Below are positions 26,039-38,859 of a stretch of 64,000 nucleotides of DNA, in pieces. The first letter of the stretch is position 1, and each line of letters starts with the position of its first letter. The position numbers were made by a program, and so were the translations under genes. The stretch is from contig NC_084888.1 in the NCBI RefSeq assembly GCF_958979055.1, positions 37,157,804 to 37,221,803 of the forward strand, read 5' to 3'. The stretch is from Alnus glutinosa. Its lineage: Eukaryota > Streptophyta > Magnoliopsida > Fagales > Betulaceae. Below the pieces are notes generated by a model. That model was not told where the DNA came from, ran no database searches, and worked only from the letters and a program-made list of their open reading frames with translations.

Positions 26039-26052
26039 GTGGCGTACTCGTG
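26039..26052 (-). promoter_or_regulatory. Iron-dependent regulatory sequence (IDRS)-like element
   Basis: On the gene strand the sequence reads CACGAGTACGCCAC, about 195 bp upstream of the ferritin start. The IDRS described in Arabidopsis FER1 is, as I recall it, CACGAGGCCGCCAC, so 12 of 14 positions match and the palindromic outer parts are kept. The IDRS mediates repression of ferritin under low iron. Confidence 0.65.
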
Positions 26053-29000
26053 CTTCGTCTAGCTGTATGTTCTGGAATCCAGGAAATATCTGGAAATTTG
26101 GGTCCAGATTCAGAGTGGCGGGATAAATTGATAATTGTTGGCCATAAATTTTTATAGGCTTTCTTTTTGGTGGCTTTTCGAAGTCGTGTGCCATTCATGC
26201 ATCATGCATGCTCAAAGAAGACGAAAGGTTGAGAATCTTTAGGGTTTTTGATTAATGGTGGCCAAGATGCTGAGTGAAATTATATACCTAGTATTTTTAA
26301 GGTTGTTATTATTATTATTATTATTTTCTAAAATAAGAGATTAACCCAATTTGTTTTCTTTCTTTTTTTTAAAAAAAAATAAATAGAAACAACTTATTAC
26401 TTAAAAAAAATTAAAAATTAAAAATGCATCCCGCATGGCGTGATCGCCCAACAAGGGAACACAAGCATTGCGTGGCCTCTCTAACGAAATACTATAGAGG
26501 CACCCACAATAGGAGAGAGAGAGAGGTTGTACGACCATATTTTATTTATTTATGTTATTTTTAGAATATACTTCTCATAATTTTATCAAATAATTTCTTT
26601 GGAATGATTATCCGATAATTTTATGTGCAAGTGGGATGGGATACTTGGTACAACTTTTTCAGTGGGACAAGAAGGATTGAAGATAAGACGGAAAAGATCA
26701 ACGATGCTTCAATAATCAATAATGTTAAAATATTAAAATTTTAAATGATTGAAAACTGACCCAAATCCGTGACAAGATTTTGGTTGCTATCTTTTTTACA
26801 GGTGTCCTTTCATTACCATAAAACGCCAAACAGATCAAGGTAAGAATATAGAGGGGACACCCGGACACACTTATATATTATATATAATATGACCGACAAA
26901 CCTCTCCTCTTCTTCTTCTTCAATTATTTTTTTTTTAAATAATATTATTGATCAAATTAAATTGAGGGGAAAGAAAATTTTCAAATTTAATTTATTAAAT
27001 TGATATTTATTTTAGATATATGTGATTATTAATTTTATATGCATTTTTAATTAATAGAGAGTTTGATTCTAAATGATAGTCTTCCTTAAATTGGGTTAAG
27101 GAAAATTCTCTTAATCTATTCTATTAAATTAAGGACATAAATTTTCTCCAACCTGAGTTGGAGGTCTCCATCCCAGTTTGAAAAAAAATTTCTGTCTATT
27201 TAATATTTGTTCTTAAAGTATGTGAAATTCACAAGTTCTAAAGATAAATGTCGGTTTAATGAATAATGTTACTCTTCACTCATTATCACATCGACCAACA
27301 TGACTTTTTTTTTTTTTTCAATTGTATAGAAATCTTTTTGTGTCAATACAGGCAGGGACACAAAGATTGAGTTGGAATGGGCTTGAGCTGATTCCAGGTT
27401 CCTTGGTTTGGTCTGCTCAGGATGGGTTCAATTCATTGGATTGTAGTGCGTCATCAAGGCAGGCTCAGCTCTCTGGCCCATGAGAACTACTGCACAAAAG
27501 GATAGAGGCTTTGCTTACTCTAACATTCTTCTTGGGCTCAGGCTCCCACAGAAAAAGGAAGTTTTATGGAACCTCGACCAGAATTTTGCAACTACTTGGG
27601 CAAAAGTTGCTGACACCAAACCTAGCCCACCAATTCCAATGCGTTGGCTCCCCTAAATTGATTAGTATCTAAAAAATTGTGCTAAATAAAAATGTGATTT
27701 GTTTGGTCAAAAACTACAAAAGTACTTCTTTTAACTTTTTTATTCTTAAAAAAAAAAAAAAAAAAAAAGAAGACTAAAATGTACTTTTGAGAAAAGGTTA
27801 AAAATGAGATTTTGTTTTTTCTCTTTTCTAAAAAGTTATTTTTGGCTTTAAAAACTCAATTTTTCAATGTAATTCCAAACAGACTCAGTCATAATCCATT
27901 TTATGATTCATACGTCATTCAAAATTTCAAATAGCATGACATCATATATACTCTTAAATGTAACAAAATAAAATATTAATTGTATTATTTTGCCTAGTTG
28001 GTTCTCCTAAATTTAAAAGGCCTTTTTCTTAACCTATATAGGTGTCTTTCTTGGGCTTTAGAAAGATCGCATCCCATATTGGGTCTAGTGGAATTTGATA
28101 AGCGGATTGGGCTTTTGAGCAAAAAACAGAGGAGGTAACTTTTAAGACTAAGAAAGAAACTTAAAATAAAAATAAAAGCCATTGATATTAGTTAAGTCAT
28201 CAACATGCAATGGACCCGGGAGATAATTAAAAAGTTAAAAGGGAAATTAGGTCACAATTTTCTTTGTGCTTTTCGTCATTTTGATTTTAATACTTTGGTT
28301 TTTAATTTAATAAATTTAAAATTTGAGTTTAAGAGCGGATTGTGTTGAAAAAATATCGCTTTTAAAGTTAAAAAGAGTTTTTTCTTTTAGAAAAAGCTTT
28401 GTATTTTAAACAAAAAATAGGTGCGTTTTGACAATTTTTATGGTACGTTTGACATTGAGATTTCGTAAGCAAAAAATGTGATTTTAAATAAAATCGCATA
28501 AAATGAATAATTTGGAATTGTATTTTTTTTTTTTTTTTAATTATGATTTGAAAAATGCAGAAAATGTACATTTTCAAATCAAAAGCAAGATTTTTTTTTT
28601 TTTTTTTTTTTGAAAATGCACAATTTTAAATACTAAATTGTGATTTTAAAGGTCAAACCATAATTTTGCCAAATATTTAATTGTATTTTTGAAAATAAAA
28701 GGGTCAAAAAAAGACTTAGAATTTTTTTTTTACCAAACAGACAAACTTTTTTGATTGGCACAAACTTTTTAGGTACCACAAGTAATTTTTAAGCCTTCTA
28801 ATACAATCTCAAACACGCTGTAAGTTCATTATAAATTCAAGATATTTGTTAGAATTTTTGGCAGAAAATACTGTAAAAATACAATTATGCATAATTTTTT
28901 TTTTTTTTTTTAAAAAAGAGAGAGAGAGAGAAAAGAAAGTCAGAATAATGATAGAAAACCATATGCTTCTCGAAAATGAATCTTCATCCCACGATGCACA

Positions 29001-29442
29001 TTTAATGTCCGCGTTGGAGGGCCTCATGTTTTTTCCTTCCAAAGTGGTGAAGATGTCTGTTTTTTCCCCTTAATTTATTCACAGAAACCAAACAAAAAAC
29101 ATGGTTCTTACCCCTACTTTAATTACACCGTCTCACAATCCTAAGTTAGCTTTCAAAACGGAATATCTTGACAAAGCCCATTGCTCGGGCCACTCCAATA
29201 CTAATCAGAGGCACTAATAATCTTACTATTAGCATTTTTTATTTTTAAATAAAATAAAAACCAAACTATTTTTTCTTCCTTTTTAAAATAAATTCTACAA
29301 TAATTGTTAGTGCTCTAAACAAAGGCGAAAATCCAAATTGGATCCTCTCATTTTTAAGTGAAATAAAGATCATTTATTTTATAGTCAAAATTTTGTTTTA
29401 TTATGTATAACGTTATTGTACGGGAATAGGATCTCTTTTATT

Positions 29443-29562
29443 AAATCATTTTATGGTTTAGATTTTGTTTTGTTATATTTAACGGTGTACATGGTGCCAC
29501 GTCATTTAACATATACATCATTAAATCTGTAAAATTTAATATGAATCGTGAAATGATAAGAC
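29443..29562. mobile_element. Foldback element related to the one in MCA-like intron 4
   Basis: Left arm AATCATTTTATGGTTTAGAT then TTTAACGGTGTACATG; right arm CATTAAATCTG and CGTGAAATGAT. More diverged than the copy at 5992-6153. Confidence 0.6.
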
Positions 29563-29913
29563 CAACGCCATTGTGGAATAGGACCTCTCAATTTCAAGTA
29601 AAATAGGTACAATAAACTAAAATGCTGACCACAATATAATTCATGTTGATCTCATTTGAAAATAGAAAAGATGGGGGATCAATTGATAGAAGAAATTAAT
29701 TAAGGAGTGCCCAAATCACTCCTTAATAAACACCAATCATAGAACTTCGAATCGTGAGACCAACCTACAAGAAAAAGAGAGCTGTTCTATTTTGAAAGAA
29801 GGAAAAGAAGCTTGGAATCATGTGATGGGCAATTAATGCAGGAGAGACTCCTATAAATCTCAATACTAATCTCCCTCGAAATGGGTTTCATTTTTAACAA
29901 CCTCTACATCTTA

Positions 29914-31713
29914 TGGTGTGTTTGGTTCGAATATTTTGGTGTATTCGAACCGGGTTTTTATTCAAAAACCCGACACCCGCATCCATGTTGAATAAAACCC
30001 GAATGCTTTATTGAAATCGGTTTGTATTTCGAGGTATCAGATGATCAGAGGCGTGAATATTTTGGTGTGAAAGCATTTATTGCTACAATCCAATCCAGCT
30101 GCATTTGTTTAATGTTGTGGGACCCGCGTCTTCAGACTCATAATACAGAAGACAATTGGGTGTATTTCACTTTAACATTCAGCATTAATGTGAGCTTCTA
30201 AGGACCATTGACTAAATCATGAAGTCACTAGAATAAATCTTGTCCGTCAGATTTTTTGTACATATCCGAGTGCAGCCAACCACTCCCGCATTGTAACGTA
30301 ATTCGACCTTGTTTCAGTTTTTTTTGTTTAAACAAAATATCAAGCTTTCATCTTGTTACGAGATCTGCTCAGGCGCAGTCAGACGCAGTGGAATTCGGCT
30401 GGGTGTAAAACGTTTACACCGTTTTCCAGAATTTATGTGATAACAACCGTTAGATTATAAGACCAGTAGAGTTCCTATTTTTTTCCAGAATTTATCTGTT
30501 TCTTTTTCCTTTCCATAGATTTTTTGTTTGCTTTTAGTTTCTTTATTTTATGTTAGATATATCTTGCTCAAATTAATTTGTGGTAAATGAATATGTCGAT
30601 AATTACGGTTTATAATTTTGAATTAAAACAGATAAGTAATTTAATTTTAACGAGAATGAAATAGGCATTTTTCACGAGAAATGAGAAGGAAATAATTTAT
30701 ATTAAACTCGAAAAAATATTCGTTACTAAATAAAATTAACTAAAATTAATCATAAAATTAAAACAAAAAAACGTGTTTATCTTAGATTTAATAAAGCAAA
30801 ATAAATTAAAATCATTAGTCCATAAAATTTAATACTCAATTTTTAATTAGTATACAATGAATATTTCAATTATTATCAAGATTAAAGAAAAATTACAGTT
30901 TAGTCCCCCAAATTACCACCCGTATTGTATCTAGCCCCAAAAATTGCTAACACTCCGACTTCGGTCTCTCAAAGGCTCAAACTACCAAAACCTTTGAAAA
31001 AATGCCACATTGGGCGAGATATGTCCATATTACTCATGCCGCATGTCATTATAGAATTTTTTAAAAAAAAAAATTGAAAAAAATAACTAAAATCCAAAAG
31101 CAAATATATATATATATATATATATATAAATTTCAAAGAAAAATAGGAAAATGGGGGTGGCTCGTAGGCCACCCCCCTCCCAAAGGGATGGCTGCCACCT
31201 ATATTTTCTTCTTCTTTTTTTCTCTTTTTTTTATTTTTATTTTTTTTATTATTATTATTAAAAAAAAGAATAAAAATAAAAATAAAAATAAAAATATAAT
31301 TTTACTTTTTTTAGTTTTTAGTTTTAATTTTTAATTTTTTTGTAATTTTTTTTTATTATTAGTTTTATTATTTTTTACCATACCAATCATTATGCACAAT
31401 TTTTCATACAAACCAATCATCTTCAATCATTTCCTACTATTAAAAAATATTTTTTTTTCAATTTTTAAAAATTAACACTTATTTTCATAACACCAATCAT
31501 TATACACAACTTTTCATACAATCCAATCATTTCCAACTACTTTCTACCATTATAAAACACTTTTTTTCAATCTTCCAAATTCAACACCCAAACACATATT
31601 CGAAAAGAATCTGAATTATATTCAACATCCAAACACATTTTAATTGCCTCAAAATTCGTGATCAGATTCAGAATATTATTCATATTCGAAATATTCGATA
31701 CCCAAACGCACCA
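29914..31713. mobile_element. Non-autonomous PIF/Harbinger-like element, 1.8 kb
   Basis: The left terminus is TGGTGTGTTTGGTTCGAATA. The right terminus, reversed, is TGGTGCGTTTGGGTATCGAA. Both flanks are TTA (29911-29913 and 31714-31716), the 3-bp target duplication typical of PIF/Harbinger and Tourist elements. The interior shows no transposase frame and includes a short (AT)n tract and several tandem-like CCAATCATTATxCACAA blocks (31380-31520). It may contain nested insertions. Confidence 0.6.
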
Positions 31714-33820
31714 TTAACATGTCAGGATCTCATTAATTTCTTGGTGGGGGTTGTTTTCTTTGTCTCTAATTAACATCATTTAATAAATTTTTGTTGAATT
31801 AGCATTTAACAATTTCTTATTGTCTATCCATCGATCCAAGGACACGGGTGAAATTGAGGAAACTCCCATCAATTTATAGTTTAAATTATTAGTAATTCGA
31901 GCACTAAATATAAGAATTTTTTTTATGTAATCAATATGGACCGCAAAAAAAATATGTGCTTCTCATGAGTACACAAGTTCCTATAGCATCATAAGAAGGA
32001 TTTTGCTGTCACTATCCATTAAGATTTTGAAGCACTTCTATCTTTAAACATTATTGCGACAAATTGAGACAATGAACTATTTCTTAGCTGACCAGCACAA
32101 ATTCTCTAGCTATCTGATAACAATATATTGGAACTCACGGGATCACTTTCCGTTCAACTGCTCACGACCATGCAATAGAACATAATACAGGAATAAAATC
32201 TAAAAATTGCTGATCCTTTATTAGCTTAGAATTTATTTGATATGGAAGATCTATAAGTGTTAGAATAGTAAATGAATAATTAATTAATTAATTATTATTA
32301 TTGTTATTATTTTTAGCTTGATTTTTTTTAAAATGAGTGGTATTAGAGTTCAAATTTCTAATTGCAACCAATTCCGATCTCAAAGCATGGGTGGCCTCTA
32401 AAAGTTTAGAATAGATGAGAGATATTAAAGTCTGATCACATAATTTAGAGTCAATAAGAAATCAGCCAACTATTTTGAGGCCTCATGCCTGTGCCAGCAC
32501 CACCGGATTAGACAATATCTAAGTTCCAATTCTATAATATTATTGTTTTATTATATATTAATGCATATATAATGACCCTTGCTTCATCTATTTAATGATT
32601 TGGGTCAACCGAGAGAAAGGAAGAGAGATTGTGTTTGTGTGTATTTCACGTGAATGTTTGTGGGTCTAATTCTAAACAAACCTCCAAGTTGAGCCCCCTT
32701 TTTTGGTACCCGCTAGGGCTTTGTCTTTTTTTATAGAAATTTTTAACAATTTTGATGTTCAAATTTTTAGCAAAGTCATTGCTTATTTGTCTGAACATAT
32801 CGACAATCAACATAAGATTTATTTAGACAAATGAGTCTCACAAAAACTTGTTGCCATATTTATTGTCTGAATTGCTAACAATTCAAAATTCTCATTTCTC
32901 ACGGCTTGAATACAACAAATTACCGAAAATACGAATTCTCCGCCTCCCTTTAGGACCATTAGCACACGGTTGTACCATGTTAACATGTAGAAGCCTAAAA
33001 GGGTCAAAGGAGAACGTGGAAGCCATAAAAAAAATAATGATGGCGCTTTGCGGCGTGTAAACCACAACAGTGGTTGTGGTCGTTGTTTTTGTTTTTTTCT
33101 CTAACATTGATCCGATCCTAAACTATTCAGAAATGGGTTTACTCGTAACAATAGAAAATATGATGCATCAGAAATTAAGAACATCATCGTCATATATAAG
33201 AGAACATCCTCAGTTGATCTCTAAATGTTAGAGGGAGATCGAAGACAACATTAACATTTATTTAGAACTCTAATTAATCCTAATTCTAATATAAACCAAA
33301 AATATTAGACGAGGAGCCCAATTTATATTTTCTGCATGCCAACACATATATAACATTATGTCCACATGTAACATTTTCTAGAATTATTAATAAATTTAGG
33401 GAGTGGCTGGGATCCATTTCTGGACCCACCCATATTTGGAGCGGACCCCAAGATACAAGAAAGAGTGGAAAAATGTCCAATTTTTATTTGAACACAGTTA
33501 GCAAAATAAATAAAAAATAATAATATAAACGTTAACAATAAGACAAAAAGCAAGTAAGCAACCATGATGCCTGGAGAATTACTTGGGTGCCCTAAAGAAT
33601 CCTTTGGAATTACCTCCTGTCTCTCTGCTTATTTGGAGCTGTAGTGTGCCCATTTGTTTGATCTAGCTATAACGTTCTTGAGGAGTCGAGAAAAAACCCT
33701 TGTTCAAAAGAAAAACTCCATGATACTGGAGTGTACTAGTTTCTCATTTTTTTAATGCTTAGTTATTAATGTTCTTCAACAGTTAAGTGTGTTTGATCTA
33801 GAGCACACGTTCTCAGCGAT

Positions 33821-33828
33821 TATAAATA
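33821..33828 (+). promoter_or_regulatory. TATA box of LBD12
   Basis: TATAAATA 145 bp upstream of the start codon, followed by a pyrimidine-rich leader. Confidence 0.65.
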
Positions 33829-33965
33829 TACACACTCCAATCCCATTCTCTCCAAGCTCTGTTCGATCTACTCACCTTCCCAATCATATTTTCCTCTTTC
33901 CTCCTCGCTTTTCCCTTCTCCACATACCAGCTGTACTTCTTCTCACAGCTCATTCACAAACATTA

Positions 33966-34124
33966 ATGGGTGGGAATTCCCCATGCGCTTCCTGCAAGTT
34001 GCTCAGGCGTCGATGCGCCAAAGACTGCATTTTCTCCCCTTACTTCCCTTCTGATGACCCCCACAAGTTTGCCATTGTTCACAAGGTCTTTGGCGCTAGC
34101 AACGTTAGCAAAATGTTGCAGGTC

Positions 34125-34160
<36 letters not shown>

Positions 34161-34942
34161 GCACACACACAGTCATTGATCTGAAACTTATGCCCACTTT
34201 TGCTTCTCCCGAAAGTACCATGAAACTTTTTTTTAGAAAGTTTTAATAATGGGGTATCCGGGGTGAACGGACCGGGATCCTAAGACACCGTCTAAAGCGC
34301 CTCTTTCACACGGGTCGTGTAAAACTTAAGCTTTTGCCTGTGGGCCACACCCGAGAAATGGTTTGCACTCAAAAGGGTTGAAGTGTCGAGCCTTAGACAT
34401 AATGCTTTATGAGGCACAAGAGGCAAGTGACTTACTACTTGAGCCAACTCTTTTAAGATTTAAAGTACCGTGAAACTTTCCCATGGTTTAATATGGGAAT
34501 TACCTCCTGTTCTTCTAAACCTTCTTGTCCTTAATTTCCCTTGTTCCTTCTCAAAAACCAAGCCAATTGTTTATGATTACTAATTTACTATGATGTGGTA
34601 CAGGAGCTCCCGGTTCACCAGAGGGCAGACGCAGTGAGCAGTCTAGTTTACGAGGCAAACGCAAGAGTGAGAGACCCTGTTTATGGGTGTGTTGGAGCCA
34701 TATCTTACCTACAAAACCAGGTCTCACAGCTACAAATGCAGCTAGCAGTGGCTCAAGCAGAGATACTGTGCATCCAGATGCAGCAGGAGCCAGCCATGCC
34801 AACCACACAGATGGACCCAGATGACAAATCATACTTTCACCACGATAGCCTCCCTCAGTACCTTAATTTTGCCTCCTCTAGCAATGTAATTCATGACTCT
34901 CTCAAGAGAGAGAGCATTTTTGGACAAGACATGGTTTCTTAA
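33966..34942 (+). CDS. LBD12: LOB-domain transcription factor, LBD12-like (class I)
   Basis: Two exons, 33966-34121 and 34604-34942, encode 164 residues. LOB-domain proteins are plant-specific nuclear DNA-binding factors active at organ boundaries and in meristems. The zinc-binding block C-x2-C-x6-C-x3-C uses Cys7, Cys10, Cys17 and Cys21 (CASCKLLRRRCAKDC). The GAS block follows (FGASNVSKMLQELPVHQRADA, split by the intron at the conserved place after MLQ). The leucine-zipper-like coil is DPVYGCVGAISYLQNQVSQL with LQMQLAVAQAEI after it, the class I pattern. The variable C-terminus is short and acidic/Gln-rich. Closest family member I recall is Arabidopsis LBD12/ASL5; LBD1/LBD11 are alternatives. 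The 482-bp intron holds a CT repeat and a SINE. A TATA box lies upstream. Confidence 0.95.
34230..34461 (-). mobile_element. SINE in the LBD12 intron
   Basis: A 232-bp insertion flanked by 18-bp repeats, AAAGTACCATGAAACTTT (34212-34229) and AAAGTACCGTGAAACTTT (34462-34479), one mismatch. On the minus strand a pol III A-box-like TGGCTCAAGTAGT and a B-box-like GGCTCGACAC lie near the 5' end, and the 3' end is a short A run. These are the marks of a tRNA-derived SINE inserted opposite to LBD12. Confidence 0.8.
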
Positions 34943-35796
34943 TAAAATCGTTTCCACCTTTTGAGCCTTCAGCATATTCTTTTCTTACGCGCACAGATAT
35001 AATGGAATGAAATTTTATAATGTGAAAGAGGTAGAGTTGTTTGTACTCTCTTTCTGGTTAAACAAATGATCGGAATTTTAATAATGAGAGACATCGGAGG
35101 GTAACTTGAAACAAGGGTAAGATGATGGAGTCAACTCTAGCATGTGAAAGTACTGAAGTAGAGATTTCTTAGTAACTAGCTTGTTAAACAAATCATGGTG
35201 CTCTTAGTTTATTTGTCTTGTGTCGGTGGATTTTCAGAAAAATATCAAACATAAATTCTTTTAGCTAATTATATAGTGATCATCAACTGTGTGTAGAAGG
35301 ATAATAAGCCAAAACATGAGAAATTTTCCTAGACCTCAATCCCTATTCCTACAGGACAAGCGCACCCTCACCCAAAATAAAAGGCAGGCCGGCCGGCCTC
35401 CATGTTTGGGAACATGAGTTGGAATTGGACAACTCACTCTATGATTTTCTAATCTGGGTTTATATTCCTAGAAATGGCAGAACATACCGTTGTCTTAGGT
35501 AAGGTAGCAACATCTCCCATTTTCATTTCAGAGATCGAGCTAGGTCCTCAATTCATTCATGAAGGAAAGGAGCATCCTCCTCTTTGGACACGGTGTGTGA
35601 GAAGGGCCGGGGCTCGCCTGTACGAGGAAGAAAGTCTTGCCCAAGTAGGGCCCCCAATTGAGCAAGGTTCATTGAATTCGAATCTCCAATGAATTGCTAC
35701 ACGGGTTAGCGAGAAAGTTAGCGAGAAAATTCTTATGGGGCCTATCTGTTCAAACATCGGTAGGTTCTTTGAGACCTGTTTGGATAGATGAGTCAT

Positions 35797-36498
35797 TACT
35801 ACAAAAAAACATGCAATTAGTCATGTGATTGCAGTAGCCGTTACTGTAGCCACGTGGCCAATTAGCCATGTGTAATAAATAGACGTGGCTAGATGACAGT
35901 TAGCCATGTGTATTTATTACACGTGGCTAATTGGCCACGTGTAATTAATACGCGTGTCTAATTGGCCACTTGTAATAAATACGCGTGGCTAAAATATTTA
36001 TATTTTTTTATAATTTTTTATATTTATATTTGTAATTGGCCACGTGTATTAATTACACGTGCCCAATTAGCCACGTGTATTAATATGCGTGGCCAAGTAG
36101 CCACGTGTAATAAATACGCGTGGCTAAAATATTTATATTTTTTTTTTAATAATTTTTTATGTTTATATTTGCAATTGGCCACATATATTAATTACACGTG
36201 GCCAATTAGCCACGTGTAATAAATACGCGTGGCTAAAATATTTATATTTTTTTATAATTATATTTGCAATTGGCCACGTATATTAAATACACGTGACCAA
36301 CTGTTTTTGAAAATTTGTACACTATATATATATATATAAAATAAAAATATATTTAAAATATAAATCAAGAATTTGGCCACGTGGCCAAAATTGGTGCAGG
36401 TAGGCGCGCGGGACAATTCCCGCGCACCCACCTGCCATTACTTTGAAATATATAATATATATATGTATATAAATTATATTCTCTCAGGCTCTCAGTGT

Positions 36499-36544
<46 letters not shown>

Positions 36545-36586
36545 TCGCTCGCTCTCTCTCTCTCTCAGTGTTCTCTCTCTCTCCCT

Positions 36587-36630
<44 letters not shown>

Positions 36631-37219
36631 CAGACGCGCACCACCGGCCAGCTCTCCGTCAAGCGTGCACCACCGGCCAGCTCCCCGACCACCGCGTGGC
36701 CGGCCTTCCTGACGGCGATGTCTCTCTCTCTCTCTCCGTCAGTACCCTCTCACTCTCTTTCTCTAATACCTCTCTCTCTCTGTCTCTCTCACTCTCTGTA
36801 TCTCTCTCGGTATTGCCGGCTAGTGACGAGACGAGAGTTGGACGGAGATCGTATAGATAAAACGTTTTATCTATACGTTAACGTATACGTGCACTCCAAT
36901 ATATTAGGAAGGAAAAAAACAAAAAAAAAAAAAAAAAAAGAAGAAGAAAAGATAATATAATTGTTGGCAACATGCATTAAGTATACCTGTCCAAAAAAAA
37001 AAAATTTAGCCACGTGTATTTTAATACATGTGGCCAAGTGGCCGCGTGTATTTTAGCCAAGTGTATTTTAATACACGCGGCCAACTGTGCAGTTAGTGCC
37101 ACCCGGATCCACCACGTGTATTTACGTGGCCACTTGCATGTGACTAACAGTTCGCCACGTGTACAGTGACCGTACACGTGGCGAACTGCAAGTGGTAAAA
37201 AACAATTTTTTTTGTAGTG
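35797..37219. mobile_element. Non-autonomous CACTA-like element with arrays of G-box repeats
   Basis: The right terminus, reversed, is CACTACAAAAAAAATTG, the canonical CACTA (En/Spm) end. The left terminus is TACTACAAAAAAACATG, differing at the first base. The subterminal parts consist of many copies, in both orientations, of GCCACGTGTA with spacers such as ATAAATACGC. Subterminal repeat arrays in both orientations are a CACTA feature. I count 15 exact CACGTG words. The middle is a (CT)n-rich stretch with no transposase. The 3-bp flanks (CAT and CCT) do not match exactly. Confidence 0.65.
36498..36630 (+). repeat. (CT)n-rich simple repeat inside the CACTA-like element
   Basis: Long imperfect CT microsatellite with interspersed CTCGCTCG; continues more loosely to about 36810. 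Open frames across it read as Ser/Leu strings and are not genes. Confidence 0.85.
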
Positions 37220-37509
37220 CCTATGCGAGTTCTCTCACTTTTGTTGTTCGGATACTTTTTTGAAAACACATAATTTCAAATGGTAAACTGCGATTTTAAA
37301 TGTAAAAATGCGATTTTGCCAAATGTTTATTAGTTTATCTATGTTTTTAAATTGCAAATCCAAACAGACTATAAATGATTAAAGTTACTTATTCTTATTA
37401 GTTTAAGCTTTTGAGATATGCAAATGATGATTTAATATGATTTAAAAGCAAAACTCCTGACTTCAAACTATATCTCTGTCATTCACTTTTTATTTCAATT
37501 AAGAGATAA

Positions 37510-38003
37510 TTGTATCACTGGTCCTTGGGATTGGCCTAAATTACAAATTACTCCCTATGGTATAAAAAGTTTATGGAGGATCCCTGTGGTAAATTATAAT
37601 TACGAATCACTCCCTGAACCCGTGTTCCGTCCACTAAGTTAAAAGATTGCATTCGTTTGTCACGTCATACTTAATAGGAAATTGACATGTGGCCACCCCA
37701 GGCATAGGGGAGGCCGTGCGCCACCCCCAACAACCACCACCCCTTTGCTATTTTCTATTTTTTTTTAAAGAATAAAATAATTTTTAAGTTTTATTTATTT
37801 ATATATTTTTTATTGTAATAGATACGTGTCGATTTCTTATTGGGTATAACATGACAAACTAATGGAATATGTTAATCTGGTGGATGAAAAACGGGTTCAA
37901 TGAGTGATTCGTAATTATAGTTTACCATAGGGATCGCCCATGAACTTTTTGTATCACAGTGAGTGATTTGTAATTTAGGCTACCCTCAGGGACTAGTGAT
38001 GTA
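37510..38003. mobile_element. Foldback element, 0.5 kb
   Basis: The left arm (TTGTATCACTGGTCC, GCCTAAATTACAAATTACTC, AATTACGAATCACTC) pairs over about 140 bp with the right arm (GAGTGATTCGTAATTATAG, GAGTGATTTGTAATTTAGGC, GGGACTAGTGATGTAA). The central part is AT-rich with a GGCCACCCC block. Confidence 0.7.
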
Positions 38004-38009
38004 AATAAA

Positions 38010-38231
38010 CCAGTCCGTCGGACAACTTGCTCTATACTCGCACGGTTAAACTCGACCCGAACTTGAGCTCGACACTGTACAAACCCACTTGATTAGTAAG
38101 TGATACATACCCGACTCGCTCGACAAAACTCGATAAGGGCTCGCGAGCCTAACTCGTTTAAAGCTCGACCCAACCCGTTCAGCCGACTCGTTTAAGGGTT
38201 TGCGAGCTTAGCTAGCTCGTTTAATGTAAAC

Positions 38232-38295
<64 letters not shown>

Positions 38296-38770
38296 TTAAT
38301 CATACTATTCATAAAATATAATAGGATTATAGGACTATATGATTGTGTAATATATAACATTGTGCCATATGACATGTAATCATTTTATTATATGTTATAA
38401 AGTATTATTATTAGATATTTAATAATTATTACATCATTTATTTATTATTGTAAGTTATATAGTTTATTTAACATACAATATATATATAACGTAATATTAA
38501 TTTTTAAATGAGCTCACCAATTTTTTTGTATGTTAAATAAACTATATAACTTACAACAAACTCAGTCGAACTGAACTTAATTTTTAAAATTCGTCATGAG
38601 CTCGAGTTCGACTCGAGTTCATTTAGCTAGCTTGAACTTAATTTTTAAAACTCGTCATGAGCTCGAACTCGACTCGAGCTCGTGTTGAATAAGCTCGAGA
38701 TTTGCTCGGGTTCGTGATGAATGAGCTTGAGCTCGTGATGAATGAACTCGATTTGGCTCCAGCCCCTCCC
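38010..38770. repeat. CTCGA-rich repeats flanking (CT)n and (TA)n tracts
   Basis: Many copies of CTCGACCC, GAGCTCGA and ACTCGTTTAA in both orientations surround (CT)n at about 38228-38258 and (TA)n at about 38259-38294. Looks like a decayed element with inverted halves. No coding capacity. Confidence 0.5.
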
Positions 38771-38859
38771 CTGTGAGCATGATTTTCACCAGGAGGGGGT
38801 GGCCTCACGCCTCCCCCTCCTGGTGGTAATTTCCCTCTGGCTCCTCGTGAGTCAGGGTG

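Larger units (their letters stand above)
25846..33965. other. Transposon-rich intergenic region ferritin / LBD12
   Basis: About 8 kb with the ferritin promoter at the left and the LBD12 promoter at the right. Between them are a foldback (29443-29562), a 1.8-kb PIF/Harbinger-like element (29914-31713), and degenerate repeats rich in TGATTTTAAA words (28290-28800). No protein-coding gene is supported. Confidence 0.7.

Noticed and set aside
35474-35692. 72-codon frame upstream of the CACTA-like element
   Set aside because: No recognisable domain, no promoter and no splice support; left as intergenic.
36373-36960. 195- and 121-codon Ser/Leu-rich frames
   Set aside because: Produced by the (CT)n repeat within the transposon.
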